Made by a program: the position numbers and the translations under genes. Shown piece by piece: positions 30,062 through 38,065 of a DNA stretch of 64,000 bases. Numbering within the stretch: the stretch's first letter is position 1; each line of letters starts with the position of its first letter. The stretch spans positions 62,001 through 126,000 of the forward strand of contig NZ_JAPDDP010000009.1 in the NCBI RefSeq assembly GCF_027587195.1. The letters are read 5' to 3'. This stretch comes from Solirubrobacter phytolaccae (GTDB lineage Bacteria > Actinomycetota > Thermoleophilia > Solirubrobacterales > Solirubrobacteraceae). Below the pieces are notes generated by a model, which was given only the letters and a program-made list of their open reading frames with translations, had not been told where the DNA came from and ran no database searches.

Positions 30062-30658
30062 CTACTCCTTCACGAAGAAGTCGAGCAGATCCGAGAAGAC
30101 CTGCTCGACGTCGATCGCCTCGTGGTCGATCTGGTCCTGCAGCTGCAGGCCGTCCAGCACGGCGACGAGCGCGGTTGCGAGCGTCTCGGCCGGCAGCGCG
30201 TCGGGGACGCGGCCCTCGGCCTGCGCGCCGGCGATCATCGTCGCGAACTCGGCGCGGATCATCCGGTAGCGGTCGACGAAGTACTCGTGCGCGGGGTGCG
30301 CGGGATCCACGCTCTCGGCCGAGAGGATCGTGTAGAGCTGGGCGAGGCCGCGGCGCTCGGCGCGGTACGCGGCGGTCTTGCGCACCGCGTTGGTGAGCGT
30401 GATGCCCTCGGTTTGGCTGAGCTGCTCCGCGTGCTCGCGATCCTGCTCGTCGCGGCGCGACAGCACGGCGATCAGCAGCTTCACCTTGGACGGGAAGTGA
30501 TGCAAAACCCCCTGGCGGGAGACGCCGACTTCTGCCGCAATCGAGTCGATAGACGCACCCCGGTATCCGCGGGCGGCGAAGGCCACGACCGCCGCGTCGA
30601 GGATGGCATCACGCGTCGCGCGGCCTTCGGCGGTGGTGAACGTCGGGGTCCGCGGCAT
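30062..30658 (-). CDS. TetR/AcrR-family transcriptional regulator
   Basis: 198 aa. The HTH is near the N-terminus (TRDAILDAAVVAFAARGYRG, SIDSIAAEVGVSRQGVLHHF, PSKVKLL), with a ligand domain rich in acidic residues behind it. It is transcribed away from the ThuA-dehydrogenase gene at 30839, and an inverted repeat lies over the promoter of that gene. A role as repressor of the secreted sugar-oxidation genes, and perhaps of the adjacent exporter, is likely but inferred from position only. Confidence 0.88.
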   Translation of the reverse strand: MPRTPTFTTAEGRATRDAILDAAVVAFAARGYRGASIDSIAAEVGVSRQGVLHHFPSKVKLLIAVLSRRDEQDREHAEQLSQTEGITLTNAVRKTAAYRAERRGLAQLYTILSAESVDPAHPAHEYFVDRYRMIRAEFATMIAGAQAEGRVPDALPAETLATALVAVLDGLQLQDQIDHEAIDVEQVFSDLLDFFVKE

Positions 30659-30744
30659 GCGTCAACAGTAGCCGTGTCCGGGGGAGGGCGTGGAGTGACA
30701 CGCGTCAGCTTTTTGCCTACCCCGCGCAATCTTTGGTCTGGTAC

Positions 30745-30774
30745 TTGACGGAACGACCTACGGGTCAGTAGGTT
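30745..30774 (+). promoter_or_regulatory. Promoter with TetR-type operator upstream of the ThuA-dehydrogenase gene
   Basis: TTGACG (30745-30750) and TAGGTT (30769-30774) with an 18-nt spacer. The inverted repeat ACCTAC-N6-GTAGGT (30756-30773) covers the spacer and -10 box. A leader hairpin GGCGTGGA/TCCACGCC with a 6-nt loop follows at 30778-30799. Confidence 0.55.
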
Positions 30775-30838
30775 GCTGGCGTGGAGGAACGTCCACGCCG
30801 GTGTCTGGGCCGGTGTGGACGCACATCGAGAGGAGAAC

Positions 30839-33800
30839 ATGTTCAGGTCAGGCACCGCTGTGGGCCTGCTCGCGGCTGCGTTGGCGCTGGGTGCGCCGGC
30901 GACGGGCGCGGCCAAGAGCACACCCAAGATCAAGCTGCGCACCGTGGGCACGCCGCCCACGACCGCCGCGCCCGGCGCGTCGTTCACGCTCAAGGGCCAG
31001 CTGATCAACGCCGCGCGCACGACGCAGCGGCCGAAGCTGACGATCACGCTGCGGCGCACGAAGACGTCGAAGGCGATCAAGCTCACGACGAAGACGCTGG
31101 CGCGCGTGAAGGCCGGCAAGACGCTGCGCTTCAGCGCCACGGTCAAGGTCCCGGCGAGCCTTGCCAATGGCAGCTACTACGTCCGCACCTGCGTGTCCGG
31201 CGCCTGCAAGTACTCGACGAAGCGCCTGACGGTGCGCAAGCCCGCCGTCACCCCGGCGCCGACCCCGACGCCCACGCCCGTGACCCCCGGCGCGACCGCG
31301 ACGCCGACCCCGACCGCGACGCCCGGCCCGATCGAGCCCACGCTCGACTTCCCGGCGACGACGGGTGAGTTCGACGTGCTCGTCTTCCACAAGGGCGCCG
31401 ACACCACCGTGGCGACGATCCGCGAGCTCGGCAAGACCGAGAAGTTCGGCGTGGCCGTGACCGGCGACGCGACCGCGTTCAGCGAGGCGTACCTCAAGCG
31501 CTACCGCACGGTGGTCTTCGCGGGCGTCACCGGCGATGTGCTCAGCGATGCGCAGCAGAACGAGTTCGTGAGCTACTTCAAGGAGGGCGGCGGCTTCCTC
31601 GCCCTCGGCGACGCGATCGCCGCCGAGCCCGGCTGGGACTTCCTGACCGGCGTCCTCGGCGCCCGCGCGAAGGGCGCGCCCGCCGCGTCCGCGCCGGCCA
31701 CGATCAAGGTCGCCGACCGCGGCCACGTCGCCACCCGCACGCTCCCGCAGTCCTGGAAGGTCACCGACGCCTTCCCGAACTTCGACACGAACGTCCGCGG
31801 CGTCGCGCACGTGCTCGCGACCGTCGACGAGCACACCTACACGGGCGGCACGATGGGCTTCGACCACCCGATCGCCTGGTGCAAGAACTACCAGGGCGGG
31901 CGCTCGTTCTACTCCGGCCTGTCCTCGTTCACGACCAAGGACGCGCAGGAGCACCTCGCCGGCGCGATCGAGTGGACGGGCGGCGTCGCCGACCGCATCT
32001 ACAGCGACTGCGGCGCGACCGTCGTGGCCAACTACCAGCAGACCAAGATCTCGGCCCCGCCGAACCTGAACGAGCCGATCGGCTTCGACATCCTGCCGGA
32101 CGGCCGCGTGCTGCAGACCGCGCGCAACGGCCAGCTGCGCCTGCACGACCCGGTCAAGGGCGAGACGAAGGTCATCGCCACGCTCCCGGTCTACACGAAC
32201 TCCGAGGACGGCCTGTACGGCCCGGCGGTCGACAACGACTTCGCCACCAACCAGTGGGTCTACCTGTACTACGCGCCGCAGACCGTCAGCGTGAAGAAGT
32301 GCGACGGCACCACGGCCAACGTGACGACCGGCGCAGGCTCCGCGCCCGAGACGGCCGCCGACCCGTGCGTGTGGCAGGACCAGTGGAGCGGCTACTTCCA
32401 GCTCTCGCGCTTCAAGTTCGTCGACGGTGAGACCCCGTCGCTGGACCTGGGCTCGGAGCAGAAGATCCTCAAGGTCGACAACGACCGCGGCGCGTGCTGC
32501 CACGTCGGTGGCGACATCGACTTCGACAAGCATGGGAACCTGTGGCTCGTCACGGGTGACGACACCCCGTCGGGCGGCGGCAACTCGGGCGGCTTCGCGC
32601 CGTTCAACGACTCCAAGCTCGACGAGAAGCAGACGGTCACGGCGACCGCGCCGTTCACGCTGACCTTCGACGGCCAGACGACGACGCAGCTCACCGCCAC
32701 CGCGACGGCGGACCAGATCAAGGCCGCGCTCGAGGCGCTCGCGAACGTCGCGCCCGGCGACGTGATCGTCACCGGCTCCGCCGCGAGCGCGACCGTGCAG
32801 TTCGACGGCGCCTACGCGGAGCGCAGCGTGCCGGCGCTGACCGCGACCGGCGCCACGATCGCCACCACCCAGGAGGGTGGCTGGTTCAACGCGCCGTACG
32901 TCGACGCCCGCCGCACCGCCCAGAACACCAACGACCTGCGCGGCAAGGTGCTGCGCATCAAGGTCAAGGGCGACGGCTCCTACGAGATCCCGCAGGGCAA
33001 CCTGTTCCCGCTCATCAACGGCGAGCCGGTCGCCAAGACGCGCCCGGAGATCTACGCGATGGGCTTCCGCAACCCGTTCCGGATCCAGGTCGACGAGCAC
33101 GATGTCGCGTACGTGACGGACTACTCGCCCGACTCGGCGGTGCCGGAGAACTTCCGCGGCCCGGCGGGCACGGGGCGCGTGGAGATCGTGCGCAAGCCGT
33201 CCAACTACGGCTGGCCGCTGTGCGCCTCGCCGTCGCTCCCGTACTACCGCTGGAACTTCAACACGAGCAAGCCGCTCGACGCGACCCCGACGCAGCACGA
33301 CTGCGAAGACCCGACGAAGGGGCCGAAGAACGAGTCGCGCTGGAACACCGGCTTGGACCACGCGCCCGCGCTCACCGCGCCGGACATCTGGTACTCGTTC
33401 CGCGACAACGCGGAGCCCGCGCTCGGCACCCCGTGCCTGGCCTACTACGACGGCTCCGGCGGCACCTGCCCGCAGCTGTTCCCGGAGCTCGGCAACCGCG
33501 GCGGCGTCGCTCCGCACGGCGCGGTCAAGTACACGTTCGACCCGAGCAACCCGAGCGAGACGAAGTTCCCCGCGTACTACGACGACGCGGTCTTCCTCGG
33601 CGAGTTCGGCCAGGACGTCCTGCGCGAGGTCCGCCTCGACGACAAGGGCGGGATCTTCAAGATCAACGACATCCTGGACTGCGGCGACTTCTCCGCGGAC
33701 CGCACGTCGCTGCCGTTCGAGTGCGACGGCCCGATGGACATGCAGTTCGGGGCCGACGGCGCCTTCTACCTGCTGACCTACGGCGACGGCTTCTTCAGCC

Positions 33801-34897
33801 CGAACCCGGACGCCGGCATGTACAAGTTCGAGTACGTCGGCGGCAAGCGCAAGCCGCAGGCGCAGCTGAACACGAACGTCACCAACGGGCGCGCGCCGCT
33901 GAACGTGCAGTTCTCGTCCGACGGCTCGCGCGACCCCGACCCGGGCGACTCGATCAGCTACGCCTGGGACTTCGACAACAACGGCTCGGTCGACTCGATC
34001 GACCCGAACCCGAGCTTCATCTACACCGCCAACGGCGTCTACACGGCCAAGCTGACCGTGACCGACTCCAGCGGCAACATCGACATCAAGACCACGCAGA
34101 TCACGGTCGGCAACACGCAGCCGAAGATCACGATCACGACCCCGGCCGAAGGCGGCTTCTTCGACTGGGGCGACAAGATCCCGTTCACCGTCACGGTCGA
34201 GGACGCCGAGGACGGCCCGGGCGACTGCTCGAAGGTCGAAGTCACGTTCGTGCTGCTGCACGACGACCACGGCCACGGCGAGCAGAACCTGCTCGGCTGC
34301 TCGGGCACGCTGCAGACGGTCGCCGAGGACATCAACCACGGCGGGCATCTGGCCGGTGGCATCAGCGTCACCTACACCGACCAGGGCGCCAACGGGCAGC
34401 CCGCGCTCACCACGATCCAGCAGACCGTCGTCCAGGCGAAGAAGCACGAGGGCGAGCTCATGACCTCGCGCTCGGGCACCGCGTCCGGGACCTCGTTCCT
34501 CGGCGCGCCGTCCTACGCGTCCAGCCTGGACCCGGGCGACTGGGTCGCCGTCAACCGCAAGATCGATCTCCGGGGGATCTCCGGGATCACCGTCAACGTC
34601 GCGTCCTGCGGCGCGACGGTGGGGGCGCCGGGCGGCTCGCTCGAGCTGCGGCTCGACTCGCCGACCGGCCCGCTCCTGAAGGCCATCGACATCAAGGTCA
34701 CCGACAACGGCCCGTACTGCGCGTACGTGCCGGCGTTCACGACGGTGACCACACCCGTCACCGACCCCGGTGGCGCGCACACCCTGTACCTCGTCCCGAA
34801 GGCCGTGGACGGGGGACTCGCCAAGGACCTGTTCCTCGTCGACTCCATCCAGTTCGACGGGGACGGCATCGGCACTCTCAAGGAGGAAACGAAGTGA
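30839..34897 (+). CDS. Secreted ThuA / PQQ-type sugar dehydrogenase / PKD fusion protein
   Basis: 1352 aa from ATG 30839, behind GAGGAGAAC. Order: signal peptide; CARDB-like beta domain (~30-130); Thr/Pro linker (~133-165); ThuA domain (FDVLVFHKGADTTVATI, GGGFLALGDA, EHTYTGGTMGFDHPIAWCKNYQGGRSFYSGL); six-bladed glucose/sorbosone-dehydrogenase propeller (GFDILPDGRVLQTARNGQL, HVGGDIDFDKHGNLWLVTGDD, NTNDLRGKVLRIK, MGFRNPFRIQVDE, NYGWPLC). Then a PKD domain (AWDFDNNGSVDSIDPNPSF) and a C-terminal CBM-like domain. About 80 residues near 600-680 are an extra module set into the propeller. This protein does not carry the shared C-terminal domain. It probably oxidises sugars outside the cell. It is coupled to the next gene by a GTGA overlap. 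Confidence 0.87.
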   Translation: MFRSGTAVGLLAAALALGAPATGAAKSTPKIKLRTVGTPPTTAAPGASFTLKGQLINAARTTQRPKLTITLRRTKTSKAIKLTTKTLARVKAGKTLRFSATVKVPASLANGSYYVRTCVSGACKYSTKRLTVRKPAVTPAPTPTPTPVTPGATATPTPTATPGPIEPTLDFPATTGEFDVLVFHKGADTTVATIRELGKTEKFGVAVTGDATAFSEAYLKRYRTVVFAGVTGDVLSDAQQNEFVSYFKEGGGFLALGDAIAAEPGWDFLTGVLGARAKGAPAASAPATIKVADRGHVATRTLPQSWKVTDAFPNFDTNVRGVAHVLATVDEHTYTGGTMGFDHPIAWCKNYQGGRSFYSGLSSFTTKDAQEHLAGAIEWTGGVADRIYSDCGATVVANYQQTKISAPPNLNEPIGFDILPDGRVLQTARNGQLRLHDPVKGETKVIATLPVYTNSEDGLYGPAVDNDFATNQWVYLYYAPQTVSVKKCDGTTANVTTGAGSAPETAADPCVWQDQWSGYFQLSRFKFVDGETPSLDLGSEQKILKVDNDRGACCHVGGDIDFDKHGNLWLVTGDDTPSGGGNSGGFAPFNDSKLDEKQTVTATAPFTLTFDGQTTTQLTATATADQIKAALEALANVAPGDVIVTGSAASATVQFDGAYAERSVPALTATGATIATTQEGGWFNAPYVDARRTAQNTNDLRGKVLRIKVKGDGSYEIPQGNLFPLINGEPVAKTRPEIYAMGFRNPFRIQVDEHDVAYVTDYSPDSAVPENFRGPAGTGRVEIVRKPSNYGWPLCASPSLPYYRWNFNTSKPLDATPTQHDCEDPTKGPKNESRWNTGLDHAPALTAPDIWYSFRDNAEPALGTPCLAYYDGSGGTCPQLFPELGNRGGVAPHGAVKYTFDPSNPSETKFPAYYDDAVFLGEFGQDVLREVRLDDKGGIFKINDILDCGDFSADRTSLPFECDGPMDMQFGADGAFYLLTYGDGFFSPNPDAGMYKFEYVGGKRKPQAQLNTNVTNGRAPLNVQFSSDGSRDPDPGDSISYAWDFDNNGSVDSIDPNPSFIYTANGVYTAKLTVTDSSGNIDIKTTQITVGNTQPKITITTPAEGGFFDWGDKIPFTVTVEDAEDGPGDCSKVEVTFVLLHDDHGHGEQNLLGCSGTLQTVAEDINHGGHLAGGISVTYTDQGANGQPALTTIQQTVVQAKKHEGELMTSRSGTASGTSFLGAPSYASSLDPGDWVAVNRKIDLRGISGITVNVASCGATVGAPGGSLELRLDSPTGPLLKAIDIKVTDNGPYCAYVPAFTTVTTPVTDPGGAHTLYLVPKAVDGGLAKDLFLVDSIQFDGDGIGTLKEETK

Positions 34898-36261
34898 AGG
34901 TTCGTTCGAAGCTCGCCGGCCTCGCCGCCGCGGGCCTGGCCGCGACGGCGATCGCGGCGCCCGCGGGCGCCCAGACCCCGACGGGCGAGATCCCGAAGGA
35001 CAAGATCTCCTTCCAGCTCTACAACTTCCTGATCCCGGTGTTCGGGGCGTTCCCGCTCGGGGACGGCACGTTCTTCCCGCCGGGCGGGACGCCGAACTCG
35101 CCGGAGGGCCAGCGCACGGCCGTCCTGAACGTGTTCGACCAGATGTCCGCGAACGGCTTCAAGTCGTTCGAGAACTTCAACGGCACCTTCGGCTGGACGG
35201 CCGCGGAGTACCGCGAGAAGTTCGAGAGCCGTGGCCTGCACGCGGTCGCCGATCACGGCACGGTCGACGAGGGCTCGTGGGACGCCCGCCTCGCCGAGGC
35301 CAAGGCGCTGGGCCTGAAGTACGTCGGCTCCGGCGGCTGGCCGGCCGGCACGAACATGAACACGGTCGAGGGCGCCAGGAACATGGGCGCCGTGCTCAAC
35401 CGCCTCGGCACCAAGGCGCGCGCCCAGGGCCTGTGGGTCTACGGCCACAACCACGACGCCGAGTTCTCCACGAAGCTCCAGTACGACACCAACGGTGACG
35501 GCGTCCTGGAGACGGTGCCCGCGCTCGAGGTCGTCATCCTCAACACGGACCCGTCGCTGGTCACCTTCGAGATCGACGTGCACTGGATCCTCGAGGGCCT
35601 CAAGTACGACCAGGACGCGGCCATCGCGTTCATCCGCAAGTACTCCAAGCGGATCTCGATGCTGCACGTCAAGGGCTCGGATCCGACCAAGAACCCGCAG
35701 ACGATCCCGTCCACGGACATGTCGCGCGTCACCGACGCCGGCGGCCCGAACGACGTGACCCGGTGGGCGGACATCTTCGCGGCCGCGGCCGACGTGGACT
35801 ACTACCACTGGGAGTACGACCTCGCGCTCGATCCGTTCGCCTCGTCGAAGGTCGCGTTCAAGCTCATGAACGAGCTCAAGTTCGGCAAGGTCCGCGACGA
35901 GCCGGGCACCGTGGGCGGCACCGTTCCGGCCACGCTGTCGCTGACGCTCGGCGCTCCGGGCACGTTCGGCGCGTTCACGCCGGGCGTGGACAAGGAGTAC
36001 ACCGCCACCACCAAGGCGACCGTGCTCTCCACCGCGGGCGACGCGACGCTCTCCGCGAGCGACCCGGGGTACCTGACCAACGGCGCGTTCTCGCTCGCCG
36101 AGCCGCTGCGCGTCGAGTTCTCCAAGTCCGCCTGGACGGCGCCGACGACCAACGAGAGCGTCGACGTCACGTTCAAGCAGCTGGTCAAGCGCACGGACCC
36201 GCTCCGCACGGGCTCGTACTCGAAGACCGTCACCTTCACGCTGAGCACCACTCAGCCGTGA
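34894..36261 (+). CDS. Exported sugar-phosphate-isomerase/epimerase-fold protein with shared C-terminal domain
   Basis: 455 aa from GTG 34894, with AAGGAGG just upstream inside the previous gene. It has a Sec signal peptide (KLAGLAAAGLAATAIAAPAGA) and then an AP-endonuclease-2-type TIM barrel: FQLYNFLIPVFG, KSFENFNGTFGW, VYGHNHDAEF, TFEIDVHWILEGL, ISMLHVKGSD and YYHWEYD supply the usual metal-binding Glu/Asp/His set. Most of this family is cytoplasmic, so an exported member is notable. From 35910 the shared C-terminal domain follows. Some TIM barrels of this group cleave 3-keto-glycosides by elimination. Next to a secreted ThuA-dehydrogenase that activity is an attractive inference, but isomerisation is equally possible. 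Confidence 0.85.
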   Translation: MKVRSKLAGLAAAGLAATAIAAPAGAQTPTGEIPKDKISFQLYNFLIPVFGAFPLGDGTFFPPGGTPNSPEGQRTAVLNVFDQMSANGFKSFENFNGTFGWTAAEYREKFESRGLHAVADHGTVDEGSWDARLAEAKALGLKYVGSGGWPAGTNMNTVEGARNMGAVLNRLGTKARAQGLWVYGHNHDAEFSTKLQYDTNGDGVLETVPALEVVILNTDPSLVTFEIDVHWILEGLKYDQDAAIAFIRKYSKRISMLHVKGSDPTKNPQTIPSTDMSRVTDAGGPNDVTRWADIFAAAADVDYYHWEYDLALDPFASSKVAFKLMNELKFGKVRDEPGTVGGTVPATLSLTLGAPGTFGAFTPGVDKEYTATTKATVLSTAGDATLSASDPGYLTNGAFSLAEPLRVEFSKSAWTAPTTNESVDVTFKQLVKRTDPLRTGSYSKTVTFTLSTTQP

Positions 36262-36267
36262 GCGAAC

Positions 36268-36312
36268 GAGGCCGGCGCTGAGCGGAGCTCCCCCCGCGTC
36301 GGCGCCGGCCTC
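36268..36312. terminator. Terminator hairpin between convergent genes
   Basis: Perfect 11-bp inverted repeat GAGGCCGGCGC / GCGCCGGCCTC with a 23-nt loop, directly after the isomerase-fold gene and 16 nt before the stop of the minus-strand RTX gene. Confidence 0.6.
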
Positions 36313-36327
36313 GATGTTCGACGGTCG

Positions 36328-37959
36328 CTACTTGATGAGCTGAGACGGCTTGGCGCGCGGCAGGACCGTGCGCTCGCCGTCGAGGCTCAGGACGGTCTTG
36401 CCGTTGACCGTCTTCGCGGCCTTCGTGAGCTGGATGACGACGTTGTCGCCCGCGCCGCCGTCGGTGACGTCCTGGCCCGGGCCGCCGAGCACGACGTCGT
36501 CGCCGTCGTTGCCGAGCAGCGTGTCGTTGCCGGCGCCGCCGATCAGGATGTCGTCGCCGGCACCGCCCGTGAGGGTGAGCGCGATGGCGTTCGCGGCGGT
36601 CTGGGACGCGTCGATCACGTCGTCGCCGGCGAGCGCGTTGACCGTCAGGCGGTCGGTGCCCGCGACGGCGTTGCCGACGTCGGTGCGGACGGCCAGGCCG
36701 AGCACGGACGCGTTGGCGCCGGAACCGAGCACGGTGACGACGTCATCGCCGTTGGTGGCGTTGGTGATCACGTTGTCGGCCGCGTTGTCGTTGAGGCCGA
36801 GGTCGGGGGAGACCGTGCGCAGGTCCGTGCCGGACAGGTCGTTGACCGTGATCGTGTCCGCGCCGCCCAGCGCCTTGGCGTCGATGGTCTCGACGTCGTT
36901 GAGGTCCATGACGATGTTCGCGATGTCGCGCGTGAACAGCACGCGGCCGCCGTTGGCCTGGACCGTCATGCGCTCGTTGATGTTCGAGCCGTTGAACAGC
37001 ATCGTGTCGCTGCCGTCCTGGCCCTCGATGACGTCGTTGCCGTCGCCCGGATCCCATTGGAAGACGTCGTCGCCGGCGCCCGTCAGCCCGACGTCGTTGC
37101 CCTGCTGGCCGTCGACGAAGTCGTTGCCGTCGCCGCCGAGGATCACGTCGTTGCCGTTGGAGCCGAGCAGGTTGTCGTTGCCCGTCCCACCGTCGGTCGT
37201 CATCTTGATCAGCGCGGCGAGGTTGCCGGTGGCGCTGGCGCGGTCGTCTCCGCCGTTGGCGTTGAGCGTGAGGTTCTCGGACGTGCCGATGTCGATCGCG
37301 AACGGCGCCGGGTCGAGCCGGTCGAAGCGCACGCGGGTGCCGTTGGCGGTGGTCGTGAACTGCTCGGTGCCGTTGCCGCCGTTGACCTCCACCGTGTCGG
37401 TGCCGGTCCCGCCCTCGTTGAGGTCGGTGTCGTCGCCCGGGCTCCAGACCAGCCGGTCGTTGCCGGCCTGCCCGAACGCCTGGTCGTCGGCGTCGCCGCC
37501 GGTCAGCGTGTCGTTGTCGTTGCCGCCGAACAGCAGGTCGAAGCCGCCCTTGCCGAGCAGCGTGTCGTTGCCGGCCTCGCCGAACAGCTGGTCGTTGCCG
37601 CTGCCCGCGGTCAGCACGTCGTTGCCGGAGCCGCCGAACAGGTTGGTCCTCGGCAGCGCGCCGTTGACCTCGCTGAGCGTGAGCGTGTCGTTGCCCGCCA
37701 GGCCGAAGACCTGGATGAGGGACACGTTGGCCACGGTCGGCGTGCCGCCGACGGTCGCGACTGCGCCGCCGTTGACCAGGATCTGGCCGGCCGCGTTGCG
37801 GCTGACGGCGATGTTGTTGTCCAGGTTGTCGCCCGTGATCGTGAGCACGCCGTTGCTGTTGAACGACGACGTCACGGCCGCCTGCGCGGAGGCGGTGAGG
37901 ACGGCGAGCATGCTCGCCGCGAGCACACCGCCGGAGAGGAGTCGAGTGCGAATGGTCAT
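36328..37959 (-). CDS. Secreted RTX/hemolysin-type calcium-binding repeat protein
   Basis: 543 aa from ATG 37959; ATG 37992 would add 11 residues, but its purine stretch abuts the start codon. The signal peptide is MTIRTRLLSGGVLAASMLAV with cleavage after AQA. The mature protein holds many nonapeptide Ca-binding repeats of the type GGxGND (GGSGNDVLTAGSGNDQLFGEAGNDTLLGKGG in part, GSNGNDVILGGDGNDFVDGQQGND, GGAGDDILIGGAGNDTLLGNDGDD). These are parallel beta-roll units between beta-rich segments with NERMTV and NVSLIQVFGLAGNDTLTL. No catalytic domain is visible, so it is probably structural or adhesive. A Sec signal rather than the C-terminal type I signal is expected in a monoderm. Confidence 0.87.
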   Translation of the reverse strand: MTIRTRLLSGGVLAASMLAVLTASAQAAVTSSFNSNGVLTITGDNLDNNIAVSRNAAGQILVNGGAVATVGGTPTVANVSLIQVFGLAGNDTLTLSEVNGALPRTNLFGGSGNDVLTAGSGNDQLFGEAGNDTLLGKGGFDLLFGGNDNDTLTGGDADDQAFGQAGNDRLVWSPGDDTDLNEGGTGTDTVEVNGGNGTEQFTTTANGTRVRFDRLDPAPFAIDIGTSENLTLNANGGDDRASATGNLAALIKMTTDGGTGNDNLLGSNGNDVILGGDGNDFVDGQQGNDVGLTGAGDDVFQWDPGDGNDVIEGQDGSDTMLFNGSNINERMTVQANGGRVLFTRDIANIVMDLNDVETIDAKALGGADTITVNDLSGTDLRTVSPDLGLNDNAADNVITNATNGDDVVTVLGSGANASVLGLAVRTDVGNAVAGTDRLTVNALAGDDVIDASQTAANAIALTLTGGAGDDILIGGAGNDTLLGNDGDDVVLGGPGQDVTDGGAGDNVVIQLTKAAKTVNGKTVLSLDGERTVLPRAKPSQLIK

Positions 37960-38065
37960 TGCCAGAACCAGACGCCCCGGGACCGAGTTCATTCCTTCGT
38001 AAGAGATGTTGTCCACACCGTGGGTACGTTCCGGGCGCTGCTCCACACGAACCAGGGGGGACGGG

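Noticed and set aside
30848-34780. A 1310-codon open frame on the minus strand opposite the ThuA-dehydrogenase gene
   Set aside because: Its translation is Arg/Val/Asp/Ala-rich low-complexity sequence typical of the antisense of GC-rich genes, while the + strand shows clear domains throughout.
33220-34893. A long N-terminal extension of the exported isomerase-fold protein
   Set aside because: It is an out-of-frame reading of the ThuA-dehydrogenase gene; the GTG at 34894 has a strong ribosome site and starts a signal peptide.
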